Positions 7,537 through 16,579 of a stretch of DNA of 64,000 bases are shown here, piece after piece (the first letter of the stretch is position 1; each line of letters starts with the position of its first letter). The position numbers and the translations under genes are program-made. Source of the DNA: Ruminococcus sp. (GTDB taxonomy: Bacteria; Bacillota; Clostridia; Oscillospirales; Ruminococcaceae). The stretch is from the NCBI GenBank assembly GCA_021199375.1, contig JAJQIB010000029.1, positions 1 to 64,000 of the forward strand, written 5' to 3'. The notes beneath the pieces were generated by a model, which ran no database searches, was not told the DNA's origin, and saw only the letters and a list, made by a program, of their open reading frames with translations.

Positions 7537-8916
7537 CTACATCGAGATGTTAAACACCACAAGTGCAATGTTAAAGAACACAAGCGTTGTGGATGCATCA
7601 ACAATCGTTGATATTAGCGGTGCCGCCATAAGTGCGGGGTCTAGGTGAACAGCCTTTGCTGCCATAGGAAGTATACAGCCTATAAGCTTTGACATTATTA
7701 CCGCTGCAACTATTGCAAGGCTAACACATATCGCAAGTCGCATTTGGTCTACTGTTGGATCGTTATAGTACTGAATGTAAATCCTAAAGAAGTTTACAGT
7801 TCCTAGAATTACACTTACAAGCAGAGAGATTCTAAATTCCTTAAACATAACCTTGAAGAAATCCTTCAGCTGAATTTCGCCAAGGCTCATCGCTCTTATT
7901 ACTATAGTCGAAGCCTGTGAGCCGCAATTTCCTCCTGTGCCGGTAAGCGTAGGAATTGACGCTACAAGCAGTGGGACTGCTGCAAATGCTGCCTCGTAAT
8001 GACCAATTATTACACTGGATACGGTTGATGAAAGCATCAGAACCAACAGCCATACTATACGGTTTTTGGCATGTGTAAAAACGCTCGTTTTAAAATAGCT
8101 CTCTTCACTGGGAGAAACAGCTGCCATATGTGCGATATCCTCAGTAGCCTCTTCCTCTACTACGTCCATAGCGTCGTCGAAGGTTACAATACCGACAATA
8201 CGGTTTTCGTTATCTACAACAGGCAGCGCAACATAGTCATATTTTGCAAACATTGCCGCTACATTTTCCTGGTCCTCGGTGGTCAGGGCGGTTATGACGT
8301 CTGTATCCATTATATCGCCGACAATTTCGTCATCATCCGCTGTTAAAAGGTCTAAAATCGAGAGTACGCCCAAAAGCCTTCGGTGCTGTGAGGTTACATA
8401 TATTGTGTAAACCGTTTCCTTTACCATACCTAGGCTGCGTATTTTCTCTAGTGTATCCTTTACGGTCATTTCCTTAAAAACATAGACGTACTCGGTGGTC
8501 ATGATAGATCCCGCACTGTCCTCGGGATATTTTAGTATCATGTTTATAAGCCGCCTAGACTGACTATCAGACGCATGTAGGATACGCTGTACAACGTTTG
8601 CGGGCATCTCCTCGATTAGATCTACAGTATCATCGATAAAAAGATTATCAACAACGTCCTCAAGCTCGGTATCGGTGAAGGAGTTTATAAGCAGCTCCTT
8701 CATATCCGAATCCATGTGAGTGAAAACCTCTGCCGCCGTATCCTTCGGAAGAAGCCTGAAAAGCAGAGAAATATCCTTAGCATCTACCTCTTGATTGTCA
8801 TGAAAGCCCTGAATCAAATCGGCGATATCCGCCTCCTCAAGGTGCGAAAAAATATCCTTGACTCTCTTAAAGTCGCGCTCCTCGACCGCTTGACGCACAA
8901 TCTCGTACATAAGCAT
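7537..8916 (-). CDS. mgtE: Magnesium transporter MgtE
   Basis: 459 residues, the usual MgtE length. The order is an N-terminal helical domain (about 1-130) with the family-typical DIADLIQ and LPKDTAAEVF, a tandem CBS pair (about 135-255) and a five-helix membrane domain (about 285-459) with the pore-region signature GTGGNCGSQASTIVIRA. MgtE is a Mg2+-gated Mg2+ channel. GGAAAGGAG lies just before the ATG; a second ATG two codons on is possible. It is last in a DUF4317-ybaK-mgtE run with 26-29 bp gaps. Confidence 0.95.
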   Translation of the reverse strand: MLMYEIVRQAVEERDFKRVKDIFSHLEEADIADLIQGFHDNQEVDAKDISLLFRLLPKDTAAEVFTHMDSDMKELLINSFTDTELEDVVDNLFIDDTVDLIEEMPANVVQRILHASDSQSRRLINMILKYPEDSAGSIMTTEYVYVFKEMTVKDTLEKIRSLGMVKETVYTIYVTSQHRRLLGVLSILDLLTADDDEIVGDIMDTDVITALTTEDQENVAAMFAKYDYVALPVVDNENRIVGIVTFDDAMDVVEEEATEDIAHMAAVSPSEESYFKTSVFTHAKNRIVWLLVLMLSSTVSSVIIGHYEAAFAAVPLLVASIPTLTGTGGNCGSQASTIVIRAMSLGEIQLKDFFKVMFKEFRISLLVSVILGTVNFFRIYIQYYNDPTVDQMRLAICVSLAIVAAVIMSKLIGCILPMAAKAVHLDPALMAAPLISTIVDASTTLVFFNIALVVFNISM

Positions 8917-8945
8917 GCCTCTCCTTTCCCACTTATAGTTTATAG

Positions 8946-9419
8946 CTATGCTGTAACATCAGCCACCTTTATCGGCATCAGCGAGAATAAATCGTTAGGA
9001 TTCATCTCGACCTGGCAGCCCACTCTGCCGCCGCTAAAATATATTTTGTCACAAATCGTGACCGTTTCATCAATCACGGTAACGAATTTTGTCTTCATAC
9101 CAATCGGTGAGCATCCACCGTGAACATATCCAGTAAGAGGAAGCAGCTCCTTGCTCTTTAGCATACTAACCGATTTCTCACCTACAGCCCTGGCTGCCTT
9201 CTTTAGGTCAAGCTCCTCGGCTACAGGAATCATAAAAACATAATGCTCTCCCGACTTAGCCTCGGTTACAAGCGTTTTGAATACACATTCGCCCGGCTCA
9301 CCTAAAAGCCGTGCTACCTCGACTCCCGCTACAGCAGAGCCGTCATAGGTATGCTCAGTGTAGCTGATTTTTGCCTGATCCAGTATACGCATAACATTAG
9401 TCTTTTGCTTCTTTGACAT
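8946..9419 (-). CDS. ybaK: YbaK/EbsC-type Cys-tRNA(Pro)/Cys-tRNA(Cys) deacylase
   Basis: 157 residues covering one YbaK domain. FKTLVTE with its Lys, and GYVHGGCSPIGMKTK, are the characteristic motifs. The family hydrolyses cysteine from mischarged tRNA-Pro. GGGAGAGAGGAG lies just before the ATG. Gaps of 27 bp to DUF4317 and 29 bp to mgtE point to one transcript. Confidence 0.9.
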   Translation of the reverse strand: MSKKQKTNVMRILDQAKISYTEHTYDGSAVAGVEVARLLGEPGECVFKTLVTEAKSGEHYVFMIPVAEELDLKKAARAVGEKSVSMLKSKELLPLTGYVHGGCSPIGMKTKFVTVIDETVTICDKIYFSGGRVGCQVEMNPNDLFSLMPIKVADVTA

Positions 9420-9446
9420 GCTCCTCTCTCCCTTATTTTTTTATCA

Positions 9447-10568
9447 TTATTGAACGCTTGCGGGCAATCCATTTACGCTTACATTTTCATCAAGTGTAAT
9501 CACCAAGCATTTTTTGCCACCGAGTGTCTGCATTTGTACCTTATCAGCACTGTCTTTACCGATATTAACGGTTATTCCCTCGACCTCTACCACCGTTTTT
9601 CTGTCGATTAAATTTGTCGCCGTTAGCGGCTTATTTTCAGTAGCATTCTCATAAACATTCGGCAAATATTCAAGCTTTTCCTGTGACACTCCCGATTCCC
9701 AAAGAATTGATGAAAGCTTTTTTGCATCTACCCTTGCGGGCTCAGTTTCGTTGGAATATGAATCGACATAGTCGCAAAGCTTATCATTTACTGAAGTGAT
9801 GGTTTCGAGGTCAAGCTCGTCGCCTACCACATTACTCAAAATCTTGTGGAAGGTTTCCCGCTCGGAATTTGCCGTCATTACAAACTCACATCCCAAAAAA
9901 TCCTCGACAAAGGATACATTCGGCTTTTTGTATGTTTTTGTGTAATACATCACCGAATTTACATCAGGCGCACGATCTGAAAAGACCGGATATAAAAATC
10001 CATCACTCGGCACACCTACAATTCTGTCAGAGGTTGCCTTCTTTTCAATCTTCCCATCATCGCTAAACACTAGTCCGTCAATTCTAAGCTCAACAGGACA
10101 AATCGCAGCTATGATAAAGCTATAATCCATCTCGCTGTCATCCTCAAAATCATCATTGCGATTTTTCTTGAGAACTGAATATGTACACTGTGCCGCAAAC
10201 ACAGCATAGGTTGAAATATATTCCATTTTTTGAGCAATGCGCTCAAGAAAAGCATCACAAAGCTCATCATCAGAAAGCTTACTTACAAGCAGCCTATGTA
10301 AAAATTCCTGAGAGCCGCCCTCATCATACTCTTCCTTCGGAAAAGCATATTCACGAAGATTTTTGCCGAGCGTTCCTGAAAGCGTCTTTTTGAGATTTTC
10401 CATAATAAGCTCTGCTTCATCAGACGGCAGGAGATTGTAAAGACTTACATCCTTATAGACGATTTTCTTCTCAGCATCTATAAATGCAGATAGCACCTTA
10501 CCCACGCTAAAAAAACCGCTGTCGGTCGTGAAATTTTTCTTAATCTCCGCAATTTCCTTTTTATTCAT
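9447..10568 (-). CDS. DUF4317 family protein
   Basis: 373 residues, mostly soluble, with no signal peptide or membrane segment. The N-terminus MNKKEIAEIKKNF and the central FSDRAPDVNSVMYYTKTYK match the DUF4317 family of Clostridia, as I recall it; no function is established. It heads the operon with ybaK and mgtE and has its own promoter at 10622-10650. Confidence 0.8.
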   Translation of the reverse strand: MNKKEIAEIKKNFTTDSGFFSVGKVLSAFIDAEKKIVYKDVSLYNLLPSDEAELIMENLKKTLSGTLGKNLREYAFPKEEYDEGGSQEFLHRLLVSKLSDDELCDAFLERIAQKMEYISTYAVFAAQCTYSVLKKNRNDDFEDDSEMDYSFIIAAICPVELRIDGLVFSDDGKIEKKATSDRIVGVPSDGFLYPVFSDRAPDVNSVMYYTKTYKKPNVSFVEDFLGCEFVMTANSERETFHKILSNVVGDELDLETITSVNDKLCDYVDSYSNETEPARVDAKKLSSILWESGVSQEKLEYLPNVYENATENKPLTATNLIDRKTVVEVEGITVNIGKDSADKVQMQTLGGKKCLVITLDENVSVNGLPASVQ

Positions 10569-10591
10569 TGTATTTTCTAACCTTTCTATGG

Positions 10592-10615
10592 GTTAAGTGA
10601 GCTTGTCCACTTAAC
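10592..10615. promoter_or_regulatory. Inverted repeat in the DUF4317 operon leader
   Basis: GTTAAGTG and CACTTAAC form a perfect 8-bp inverted repeat with an 8-bp spacer. It lies between the -10 box and the start codon. Its symmetry would suit a dimeric regulator or an RNA hairpin; no cognate regulator is seen nearby. Confidence 0.45.
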
Positions 10616-10621
10616 TAAATT

Positions 10622-10650
10622 ATTGTAGCACATTATGCACAATTTTTCAA
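10622..10650 (-). promoter_or_regulatory. SigA-type promoter for DUF4317-ybaK-mgtE
   Basis: On the minus strand: TTGAAA (10650-10645), 17-bp spacer, TACAAT (10627-10622). Confidence 0.8.
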
Positions 10651-10681
10651 GCTTTTTTTCGTAAACATTGTAAAAAGCATA

Positions 10682-10710
10682 TAAAAAGCGCATCGCAAAA
10701 AACGATGCGC
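10682..10710 (-). terminator. Intrinsic terminator of the carboxyltransferase operon
   Basis: GCGCATCG pairs with CGATGCGC around a 7-nt loop. On the minus strand it is followed by TTTTTATA, 17 bp after the oadA stop. Confidence 0.9.
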
Positions 10711-10727
10711 TCTGATACGTCAACCGA

Positions 10728-12125
10728 TCAAACTGTGTGCACCTTAGCTTCGGCGTCGGCATGTGCGCCGTCTACACCGTACTTTTTATCACGTCTTTTT
10801 TCAAAGAACTTAGGTGCAACCTTCGGGAACATCGCATATGTGAGGACATCCTCTTCCTGCTCAATCCACTCAGCACATTCCTCTCTTAGCTTGTCAAGCT
10901 CCGGCTCAAGCAAATCTGCGGGACGACAGGTTATCGGCTCCTCGCCCTTTAAAATCATCTTCTGGAACTCGGGATCTATCGGTACAGGAGTCTTGCCGTA
11001 CTCACCCTTTACAACGCCCTTAAACTCACTAGTAACCGTCTTGTAGCGCTCGCCCATAATTACATTAAATACAGCCTGTGTGCCGACAATCTGTGAGGTC
11101 GGGGTAACAAGCGGAGGGTAGCCCGCATCCTTTCTTACACGTGGAACCTCTGCCAAAACGTCGTTTAGCTGATCCTCCTTGCCAGCCTGCTTAAGCTGAG
11201 AGAGAAGATTTGAGAGCATTCCGCCAGGAACCTGATAAATAAGTGCATTTGCATCTGTTGCAAGCATCTTGGGATCTAGCAGACCGTTGTCAAGATACTT
11301 TTGTCTTAATCCCATAAAGTATTCTCTAATCTCGCCTAGCTTAACAAGGTCAAGTCCAGTATCATATTCTGTACCCTGGAATGCCGCAACTATCGACTCG
11401 GTAGGCGCATGAGATGTACCCAGTGCAAGCGGCGACATAGCGGTATCAACAACGTCAACTCCAGCCTCTACAGCCTTCATGATGCACATTGATGCAAGTC
11501 CGGTGGTGTAGTGGGTATGAAGCTGAATCGGTATGTTTACAGCCTTTTTGAGCTCTGCGACAAGTGAGCTTGCCTCATATGGAGTAAGCAAAGCAGCCAT
11601 ATCCTTAATGCATATAGAGTCAGCACCAAGCGACTCAATCTCTTTAGCATAATTTACATAATACTCGTGAGTGAAAACCTCTCCTAGCGTATACGAGATA
11701 GCAATCTGAGCATGACCGCCCTCCTTCTTTGCCGCCTTAACGGCAGTTTCAAGGTTGCGTATGTCATTTAGCGCATCAAATATACGTATAATATCAATAC
11801 CATTGGCAATTGACTTTTGTACAAAATACTCAACACAGTCGTCCGCATAATGGCGGTATCCGAGCATATTTTGTCCTCTAAAAAGCATCTGCAGCTTTGT
11901 GTTGGGCATTTCACGTCTTATAACGCGCAGTCTTTCCCATGGATCTTCGTCTAAGAAACGTATACATGAATCAAACGTAGCTCCGCCCCAGACCTCAGCA
12001 GAATAGAAACCAATCTTATCCATTTCTGATAGTATAGGCTTCATCTCGTCGAGCGACATTCTTGTGGCAATGAGCGACTGATGAGCGTCACGCAGTACCG
12101 TTTCGGTAATTTTTAGCTTGCCCAT
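10728..12125 (-). CDS. oadA: Oxaloacetate decarboxylase alpha subunit / 5S carboxyltransferase
   Basis: 465 residues. It begins with the TIM-barrel carboxyltransferase signature ITETVLRDAHQSLIATRM and contains WGGATFDSCIRFL, LFRGQN, SICIKDMAALLTP (Lys expected to carry the CO2) and HTHYTTGL (metal His). A shortened conserved C-terminal region follows. There is no biotin domain at the end: biotin sits on the separate protein at 12162-12530. The reaction is CO2 transfer between oxaloacetate/pyruvate and biotin. No OadB membrane pump is present, so the complex may be a transcarboxylase; see the findings. Confidence 0.9.
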   Translation of the reverse strand: MGKLKITETVLRDAHQSLIATRMSLDEMKPILSEMDKIGFYSAEVWGGATFDSCIRFLDEDPWERLRVIRREMPNTKLQMLFRGQNMLGYRHYADDCVEYFVQKSIANGIDIIRIFDALNDIRNLETAVKAAKKEGGHAQIAISYTLGEVFTHEYYVNYAKEIESLGADSICIKDMAALLTPYEASSLVAELKKAVNIPIQLHTHYTTGLASMCIMKAVEAGVDVVDTAMSPLALGTSHAPTESIVAAFQGTEYDTGLDLVKLGEIREYFMGLRQKYLDNGLLDPKMLATDANALIYQVPGGMLSNLLSQLKQAGKEDQLNDVLAEVPRVRKDAGYPPLVTPTSQIVGTQAVFNVIMGERYKTVTSEFKGVVKGEYGKTPVPIDPEFQKMILKGEEPITCRPADLLEPELDKLREECAEWIEQEEDVLTYAMFPKVAPKFFEKRRDKKYGVDGAHADAEAKVHTV

Positions 12126-12161
12126 TTATATCAATCCTTTCAAGCGTATTTATTCGGATTC

Positions 12162-12530
12162 TTAGCCAATAACGCAGACAACTGCGCCTGTTTCTACTGT
12201 TGAACCCTTTGTTACGTCAATGCTCAAAATCTTGCCGTCGCGGGGAGCGTTGATGTCGTTTTCCATCTTCATAGCTTCCAAAATAACAAGTGCCTGTCCC
12301 GACTTAACGGTGTCGCCTACTGCCACCTTGATATCAAGGATTGTTCCGGGCATAGGTACCGTTACCTTTGTGCCGTCAACTGCGCTTGCTGCGGGAGCTG
12401 CTGCCTTGGGTGCGGCTTTAGGTGCGGCTGCGGGAGCTGAAGTAGATGCTGCAGGAGCAGCGCCCTCGCCTACCTCTTCAACCTCTACGTCATAAGCTGT
12501 GCCATTTACTGTGATATTGTATCTTTTCAT
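12162..12530 (-). CDS. Biotin carboxyl carrier protein (1.3S / gamma-type)
   Basis: 122 residues. MKRYNITVNGTAYDVEVEE, an Ala/Pro-rich flexible linker (about 25-50), then a biotinyl domain with EAMKMEND, whose central Lys is the biotinylation site. The start at 12530 has AGGTGG eight bases upstream. It lies between the two carboxyltransferase subunits, with gaps of 36 and 43 bp, so it is the shared swinging arm of the complex. Confidence 0.93.
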   Translation of the reverse strand: MKRYNITVNGTAYDVEVEEVGEGAAPAASTSAPAAAPKAAPKAAAPAASAVDGTKVTVPMPGTILDIKVAVGDTVKSGQALVILEAMKMENDINAPRDGKILSIDVTKGSTVETGAVVCVIG

Positions 12531-12573
12531 AATATTTACCACCTATCTGTATTTGTCATAAAAGCTTTTGTCA

Positions 12574-13956
12574 TTAAAGCTGTATGTTACTGTGCTTTTT
12601 GGGAAGACGAGAAATTCTCTTGCCTGCCATGATTTCGATTGCATCAGAAAGTGTCTGTCTTAGCTGTGAGCTTGTCACTACTCCGTCAATACAGCCAGAA
12701 GCCGCTACGCTGTAGGGACTCCCCTCTTCAGTAGAATATCTTGCCGCCAGCTCAAGTCTCTTGCTTGATGCGTCCTCAACGCCCTTAAGCTCGTCATGAT
12801 AGAAGAACTCGGCTGCTGTAATCGGATTTAGAGGAGTTATAACAGCCTTATCAAGCGCATAAACCAAATCCGCATTTGCGCCCTTGCCTGCAAGGGTAAT
12901 AAACGCCGCTCCGTAAGCCTTTCCGACTACTGCCGAAATCTTTATTGTAGTAGCCTCCGCATAAGCGTGAGCAAGCTTTGCCATGCTCTTTACCGCTCCT
13001 GCAGCCTCCGTTTCGGTGCTGCCTTCAAATCCTTCAGTATCAGCAAGTGTTATAACAGGAATTGCAAACGAATCGCAGAATCTTACAAATCTTGCAATTT
13101 TAGAGCAGTCACATGCCGTAAGCTTATCGCTTGTCTTGTTTGTAGCAACAACTCCGACTGTTGCACCCGAAAGTGTAGCAAGCGCCGTAAAGCTCGCTTT
13201 GCCGAAATCGCCATAAAGCTCGGTTACGCTTTGAGCATCAAAAACTCCTTCAACAAGCTCCTTCGCAGCTGTACCTACATTACCGCTAGGTGCCTCGTAT
13301 TCGTACATTGGTACGGGAGAGAGATTGTTAGGAGGAAGCATAGCCAAAATCTTCTTGGCAGCCTTAATTGCATCCTCATCGGTTTTTTCACAAATTGCGG
13401 CTGTGCCGTTCTTTATAGCATTCTCGCTTGACGAGCCAACACCAGCATTAGGTGTGCAGTAAAGCTCTGCGTCTTCTGTTATGATTGTAAAATCAGCAGA
13501 CTCTGCAAGAAGCGCCGATGTGCCTGAGCATACTCCAGCTACAATTGAAATCTGGGGAACAACTCCCGAAAGATTCGACATCCACATGAGCAGCTCGCCA
13601 TACGCAGAAAGAGCCTCACAGCCATCAGTAAGATCCGCACCGCAGGAATCATAAATACCTACCAGCGGAACACCGGTCTTTGCCGCAAGGTCATAAATCT
13701 TCACAATCTTATCAGCCTGCACCTTGTTGAGTGCGCCTTTATTCACCGAAACGTCCTGTGAAAACGCATAGCAAGGATTTCCATCGACATATCCAAACGC
13801 AGTGACAACTCCGCAAAGGCTATCTCCCTTTGCCGCAAAAGCGTCCAGCTCGGTGTATGTGCCTTCGTCAAAAAGATATGTTAATCTTGTTTTTGCCTGA
13901 CTTTCAGCCGCAACAGCAGCCTTAAGCTCAGCAGCATTTGACTTTATTTGAGCCAT
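12574..13956 (-). CDS. Carboxyltransferase subunit, MmdA/12S-like, divergent
   Basis: 460 residues, crotonase-like fold of acyl-CoA carboxyltransferases. The N-terminus has RLTYLFDEGTYTELDAF and FSQDVSVNKGALNK. It is shorter than usual MmdA proteins (about 510). The normally conserved oxyanion motifs are altered: DSGGAR-type reads DSCGAD, and GPCAGGAVYSPA-type reads GVCSGTSALLAE. GGAGG precedes the ATG at 13956. It is first in the operon with the biotin carrier and oadA. Acyl substrate is unknown; malonyl- or methylmalonyl-CoA is conventional for the family. Confidence 0.8.
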   Translation of the reverse strand: MAQIKSNAAELKAAVAAESQAKTRLTYLFDEGTYTELDAFAAKGDSLCGVVTAFGYVDGNPCYAFSQDVSVNKGALNKVQADKIVKIYDLAAKTGVPLVGIYDSCGADLTDGCEALSAYGELLMWMSNLSGVVPQISIVAGVCSGTSALLAESADFTIITEDAELYCTPNAGVGSSSENAIKNGTAAICEKTDEDAIKAAKKILAMLPPNNLSPVPMYEYEAPSGNVGTAAKELVEGVFDAQSVTELYGDFGKASFTALATLSGATVGVVATNKTSDKLTACDCSKIARFVRFCDSFAIPVITLADTEGFEGSTETEAAGAVKSMAKLAHAYAEATTIKISAVVGKAYGAAFITLAGKGANADLVYALDKAVITPLNPITAAEFFYHDELKGVEDASSKRLELAARYSTEEGSPYSVAASGCIDGVVTSSQLRQTLSDAIEIMAGKRISRLPKKHSNIQL

Positions 13957-13995
13957 ATCATTTCCTCCATTCAAGAAAATTAGTCCTATACATCT

Positions 13996-14024
13996 ATTAT
14001 ACAATATTTATTGTGATTTATCAA
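13996..14024 (-). promoter_or_regulatory. SigA-type promoter for the carboxyltransferase operon
   Basis: On the minus strand: TTGATA (14024-14019), 17-bp spacer, TATAAT (14001-13996), 40 bp upstream of the start codon. Confidence 0.85.
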
Positions 14025-14091
14025 GAGTCATTTTTGAAATGCAAATATCTTTTAAGATTCATTTCATCATTTTTAACATTTTCTCAATAAC

Positions 14092-14871
14092 TTAATGCTT
14101 GCCTTTAGGGTTATTCCTGCTCTCATACTCATTCCTTGCCTGAGACTTCGCAATAGCATTTCTTAACGCGCGCAGCTCCTCAGGCTTGAGGTCACGCCAT
14201 GTGCCGGGCTTTAGCATTCCGAGCTTTACAGGTCCTATTGACGTTCGCTTAAGCCTCGCAACCTCTAATCCCACAGCCTCGCACATCTTTCTTACCTGAC
14301 GATTTCTGCCCTCGGTTATCGTCATCTGAAGCACTACGCGTCCCGGCTTTTTGTCAAGTACAAGTACTGTGCAAGGTAGCGTCTTTTTTCCATCAATAAC
14401 CACGCCCTCAGAAAGCTCAACAAGCTTATCATCATTTATATCAGGTCGCACCGTCACTCTGTAGGTTTTTGAAATATGCTTTGACGGGTGCATTATATCA
14501 TTGGCAAACTTTCCGTCATTTGTAAACAACAAGAGACCCTCGGAATTTTTATCCAAGCGTCCAATCGGGTAAACACGCTCGTTTACTCCATCCAAAAGCT
14601 GTGTTACGTTCTTTCGATCCAGCTCGTCCTTCATAGTAGTTACATATCCACGAGGCTTGTTGAGCATTATGTAGCGATAGCTTTTCTTGCGCTCTACAAC
14701 AAGGTTTTCTCCGTCAATGCTAATGATATCCTTGATAGGATCTGCCTTGTCGCCAAGCGTGCAGTCTCTTCCATTCACCTTGACCTTGCCATCAGCAATA
14801 AGCTGCTCAGCCTTTCTCCTTGAGCAGTAGCCTGCATCCGAAATAATCTTTTGAATCCTTACCTTTTCCAT
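14092..14871 (-). CDS. rluB: RluB/RsuA-family pseudouridine synthase
   Basis: 259 residues. An S4 RNA-binding domain (about 1-60, RIQKIISDAGYCSRRKAE) is followed by a pseudouridine synthase domain with the catalytic Asp in PIGRLDKNSEGLLLF and EGRNRQVRKMCE near the C-terminus. The family modifies 23S rRNA around position 2605 (RluB) or nearby sites. The start at 14871 follows AAAGGAAATG; a longer frame to 14940 has no ribosome site. It sits downstream of the D,D-carboxypeptidase, as in Bacillus-type ypuB/ypuA regions. Confidence 0.9.
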   Translation of the reverse strand: MEKVRIQKIISDAGYCSRRKAEQLIADGKVKVNGRDCTLGDKADPIKDIISIDGENLVVERKKSYRYIMLNKPRGYVTTMKDELDRKNVTQLLDGVNERVYPIGRLDKNSEGLLLFTNDGKFANDIMHPSKHISKTYRVTVRPDINDDKLVELSEGVVIDGKKTLPCTVLVLDKKPGRVVLQMTITEGRNRQVRKMCEAVGLEVARLKRTSIGPVKLGMLKPGTWRDLKPEELRALRNAIAKSQARNEYESRNNPKGKH

Positions 14872-14952
14872 ATAATCACATTTCCTTTCAATTCCGACTC
14901 CCGTCGGTATGTAAGAGCAGAAGCCCTTCGCCCTGCCCATGCGTGTCCTTAT

Positions 14953-16101
14953 TTATCCCACTTTCTCTAAAAGCAAATCAAGACGCTGCAACGCCTTTTG
15001 CCATGTGCTTAAGCGAATATCCTTTGTATCTATATCCTCGCAAGCTAAAATATCCTGCTGCGCTATAAGCTCACCATCGTAATAGCACTTAACAAGCCCT
15101 ACTTTATCACCAGATTTAATCGGTGCAAAAACAAAAGGTTTTTTTGTCACCACTATCTCAATATGCTCCTTAGCATCCTCAGGAAGCTTAAGGGTCTTGC
15201 TTTCACTTTCGGCAATTATGCTTTCCTTCGTGCCGCCCGCTACGCTTATCCTGTATTGATTTCCCGCAAGCGTATAGTCGCTCATCTTCTCAAAGCACTC
15301 GTTATAAAGCTGCTCATGGTCATACCAATCGTCAGGATCGTTTAGCGTCACACAAATAAGCCTTGCGCCGTCACGCTCGCACGCCGAAACCAAGCATCTT
15401 TTCGCCTTGTCGGTAAAGCCTGTCTTTATGCCGATAATTCCATCGACATTATCAAGCAGCTTGTTGGTGTTTGTAAGCCAGCGGTCATATGGCGGATTTC
15501 CATACGAAAGCTTGATGTATTTCTGTGAGCATATGGCGACAAAATCCTCATTCTCTAAAGCCTGAGCTGCCAGCCTTGCCATATCGTAGGCAGTCGAATA
15601 ATGCTCATCCGTATCGTCATCAAGTCCTGACGGAGTCACAAAATGGGTATCGCTTAAGCCCATTTGCTGTGCCCTATCGTTCATGAGCTTTACAAATTCG
15701 TCTATACTTCCCGCTACTCTGACCGCCGTCGCATTAGCCGCATCGTTGCCACTTGGCAAAAGCATTCCACAAACAAGCGCACGCAGTGAAACGGTATCTC
15801 CCTCTTGTAGCCCCATCGACGAGCCCTCAACCTTTATAGCTTCACTGTCAACAATAAACTGCTCGTCAAGATTTCCGCTTTCAAGCGCAATAAGTGCCGA
15901 CATAATCTTAGTTGTGCTCGCCATCGGCAGACGTTCGTAAGCATTTTGCTCATACAGAACCTCACCGCTTAGCGCATCAATCACAATTGCAGACTTAGCT
16001 GAGCTGCTCGCTGCTCCTGCCGAAATACCTCTTGATGCAAGCAGCATCGTCATCATCATGCAAACCATCGTGCCGATAAATGTTAGTCCGTTTCTCTTCA
16101 T
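14953..16101 (-). CDS. D-alanyl-D-alanine carboxypeptidase (DacF/DacB type)
   Basis: 382 residues, with an N-terminal signal peptide (about 1-30). Penicillin-binding motifs are STTK (catalytic Ser at about 62), SGN (about 117-119) and KTG (in IGIKTGFT). The C-terminal domain is the usual PBP5-like beta region. It trims the pentapeptide of peptidoglycan outside the membrane. The start is uncertain: ATG at 16101 has GGAG 12 bases upstream, while ATG at 16125 has no site. Neighbouring scpA/scpB and ytfJ match the Bacillus subtilis dacF/ytfJ neighbourhood, where DacF acts in sporulation; that role is inferred. Confidence 0.9.
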   Translation of the reverse strand: MKRNGLTFIGTMVCMMMTMLLASRGISAGAASSSAKSAIVIDALSGEVLYEQNAYERLPMASTTKIMSALIALESGNLDEQFIVDSEAIKVEGSSMGLQEGDTVSLRALVCGMLLPSGNDAANATAVRVAGSIDEFVKLMNDRAQQMGLSDTHFVTPSGLDDDTDEHYSTAYDMARLAAQALENEDFVAICSQKYIKLSYGNPPYDRWLTNTNKLLDNVDGIIGIKTGFTDKAKRCLVSACERDGARLICVTLNDPDDWYDHEQLYNECFEKMSDYTLAGNQYRISVAGGTKESIIAESESKTLKLPEDAKEHIEIVVTKKPFVFAPIKSGDKVGLVKCYYDGELIAQQDILACEDIDTKDIRLSTWQKALQRLDLLLEKVG

Positions 16102-16172
16102 TCTCACCGCACACTCCTTTTGCATTAGAGTATGCAGATTGCTCGCTTAAATTCGCAAAACAGAGGTGAAAA

Positions 16173-16565
16173 TTATTCCTCTTCGTCAGCATCACCAGAC
16201 TGGGTTTTTTTGTCAATGAAATCTATAATTTTATCAACCACCTCAGGTACGGTATTTACAACAGCATTTTGATATGGTGTTGTGTTCGTCATTTGCAAAA
16301 GCTTTGTTTCACCATTTCTGATTACAATAAATGCCATAGGCGAAATGGTAACGCCTGCTCCTGAGCCACCGCCAAAACCATTTTTTTCTGCTCCCAAATC
16401 CGAGCCGCCTGACGCTAAACCAAACGACACCTTTGAAACAGGTATAATCGTTGTGCCGTCACTGGTTTCTATCGGATTTCCAATGATGGTCTGTGAATCG
16501 GATAGCTCCTTCACCTTATCCATAGCGGACTTTACCAGAGCCTCAAGCTTTGAACCTTCATTCAT
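16173..16565 (-). CDS. ytfJ: Sporulation protein YtfJ / GerW family
   Basis: 130 residues. The family core is IGNPIETSDGTTIIPVSKVSFGL in two parts, a Gly-rich FGGGSGAGVTISPMAFI, and a helical C-terminus. YtfJ/GerW is a spore protein needed for germination responses in Bacillus. GGAAG lies seven bases before the ATG at 16565. It lies 14 bp after the DUF2953 gene, a pairing common in spore formers. Confidence 0.9.
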   Translation of the reverse strand: MNEGSKLEALVKSAMDKVKELSDSQTIIGNPIETSDGTTIIPVSKVSFGLASGGSDLGAEKNGFGGGSGAGVTISPMAFIVIRNGETKLLQMTNTTPYQNAVVNTVPEVVDKIIDFIDKKTQSGDADEEE

Positions 16566-16579
16566 ATTTTTTCTTCCTT

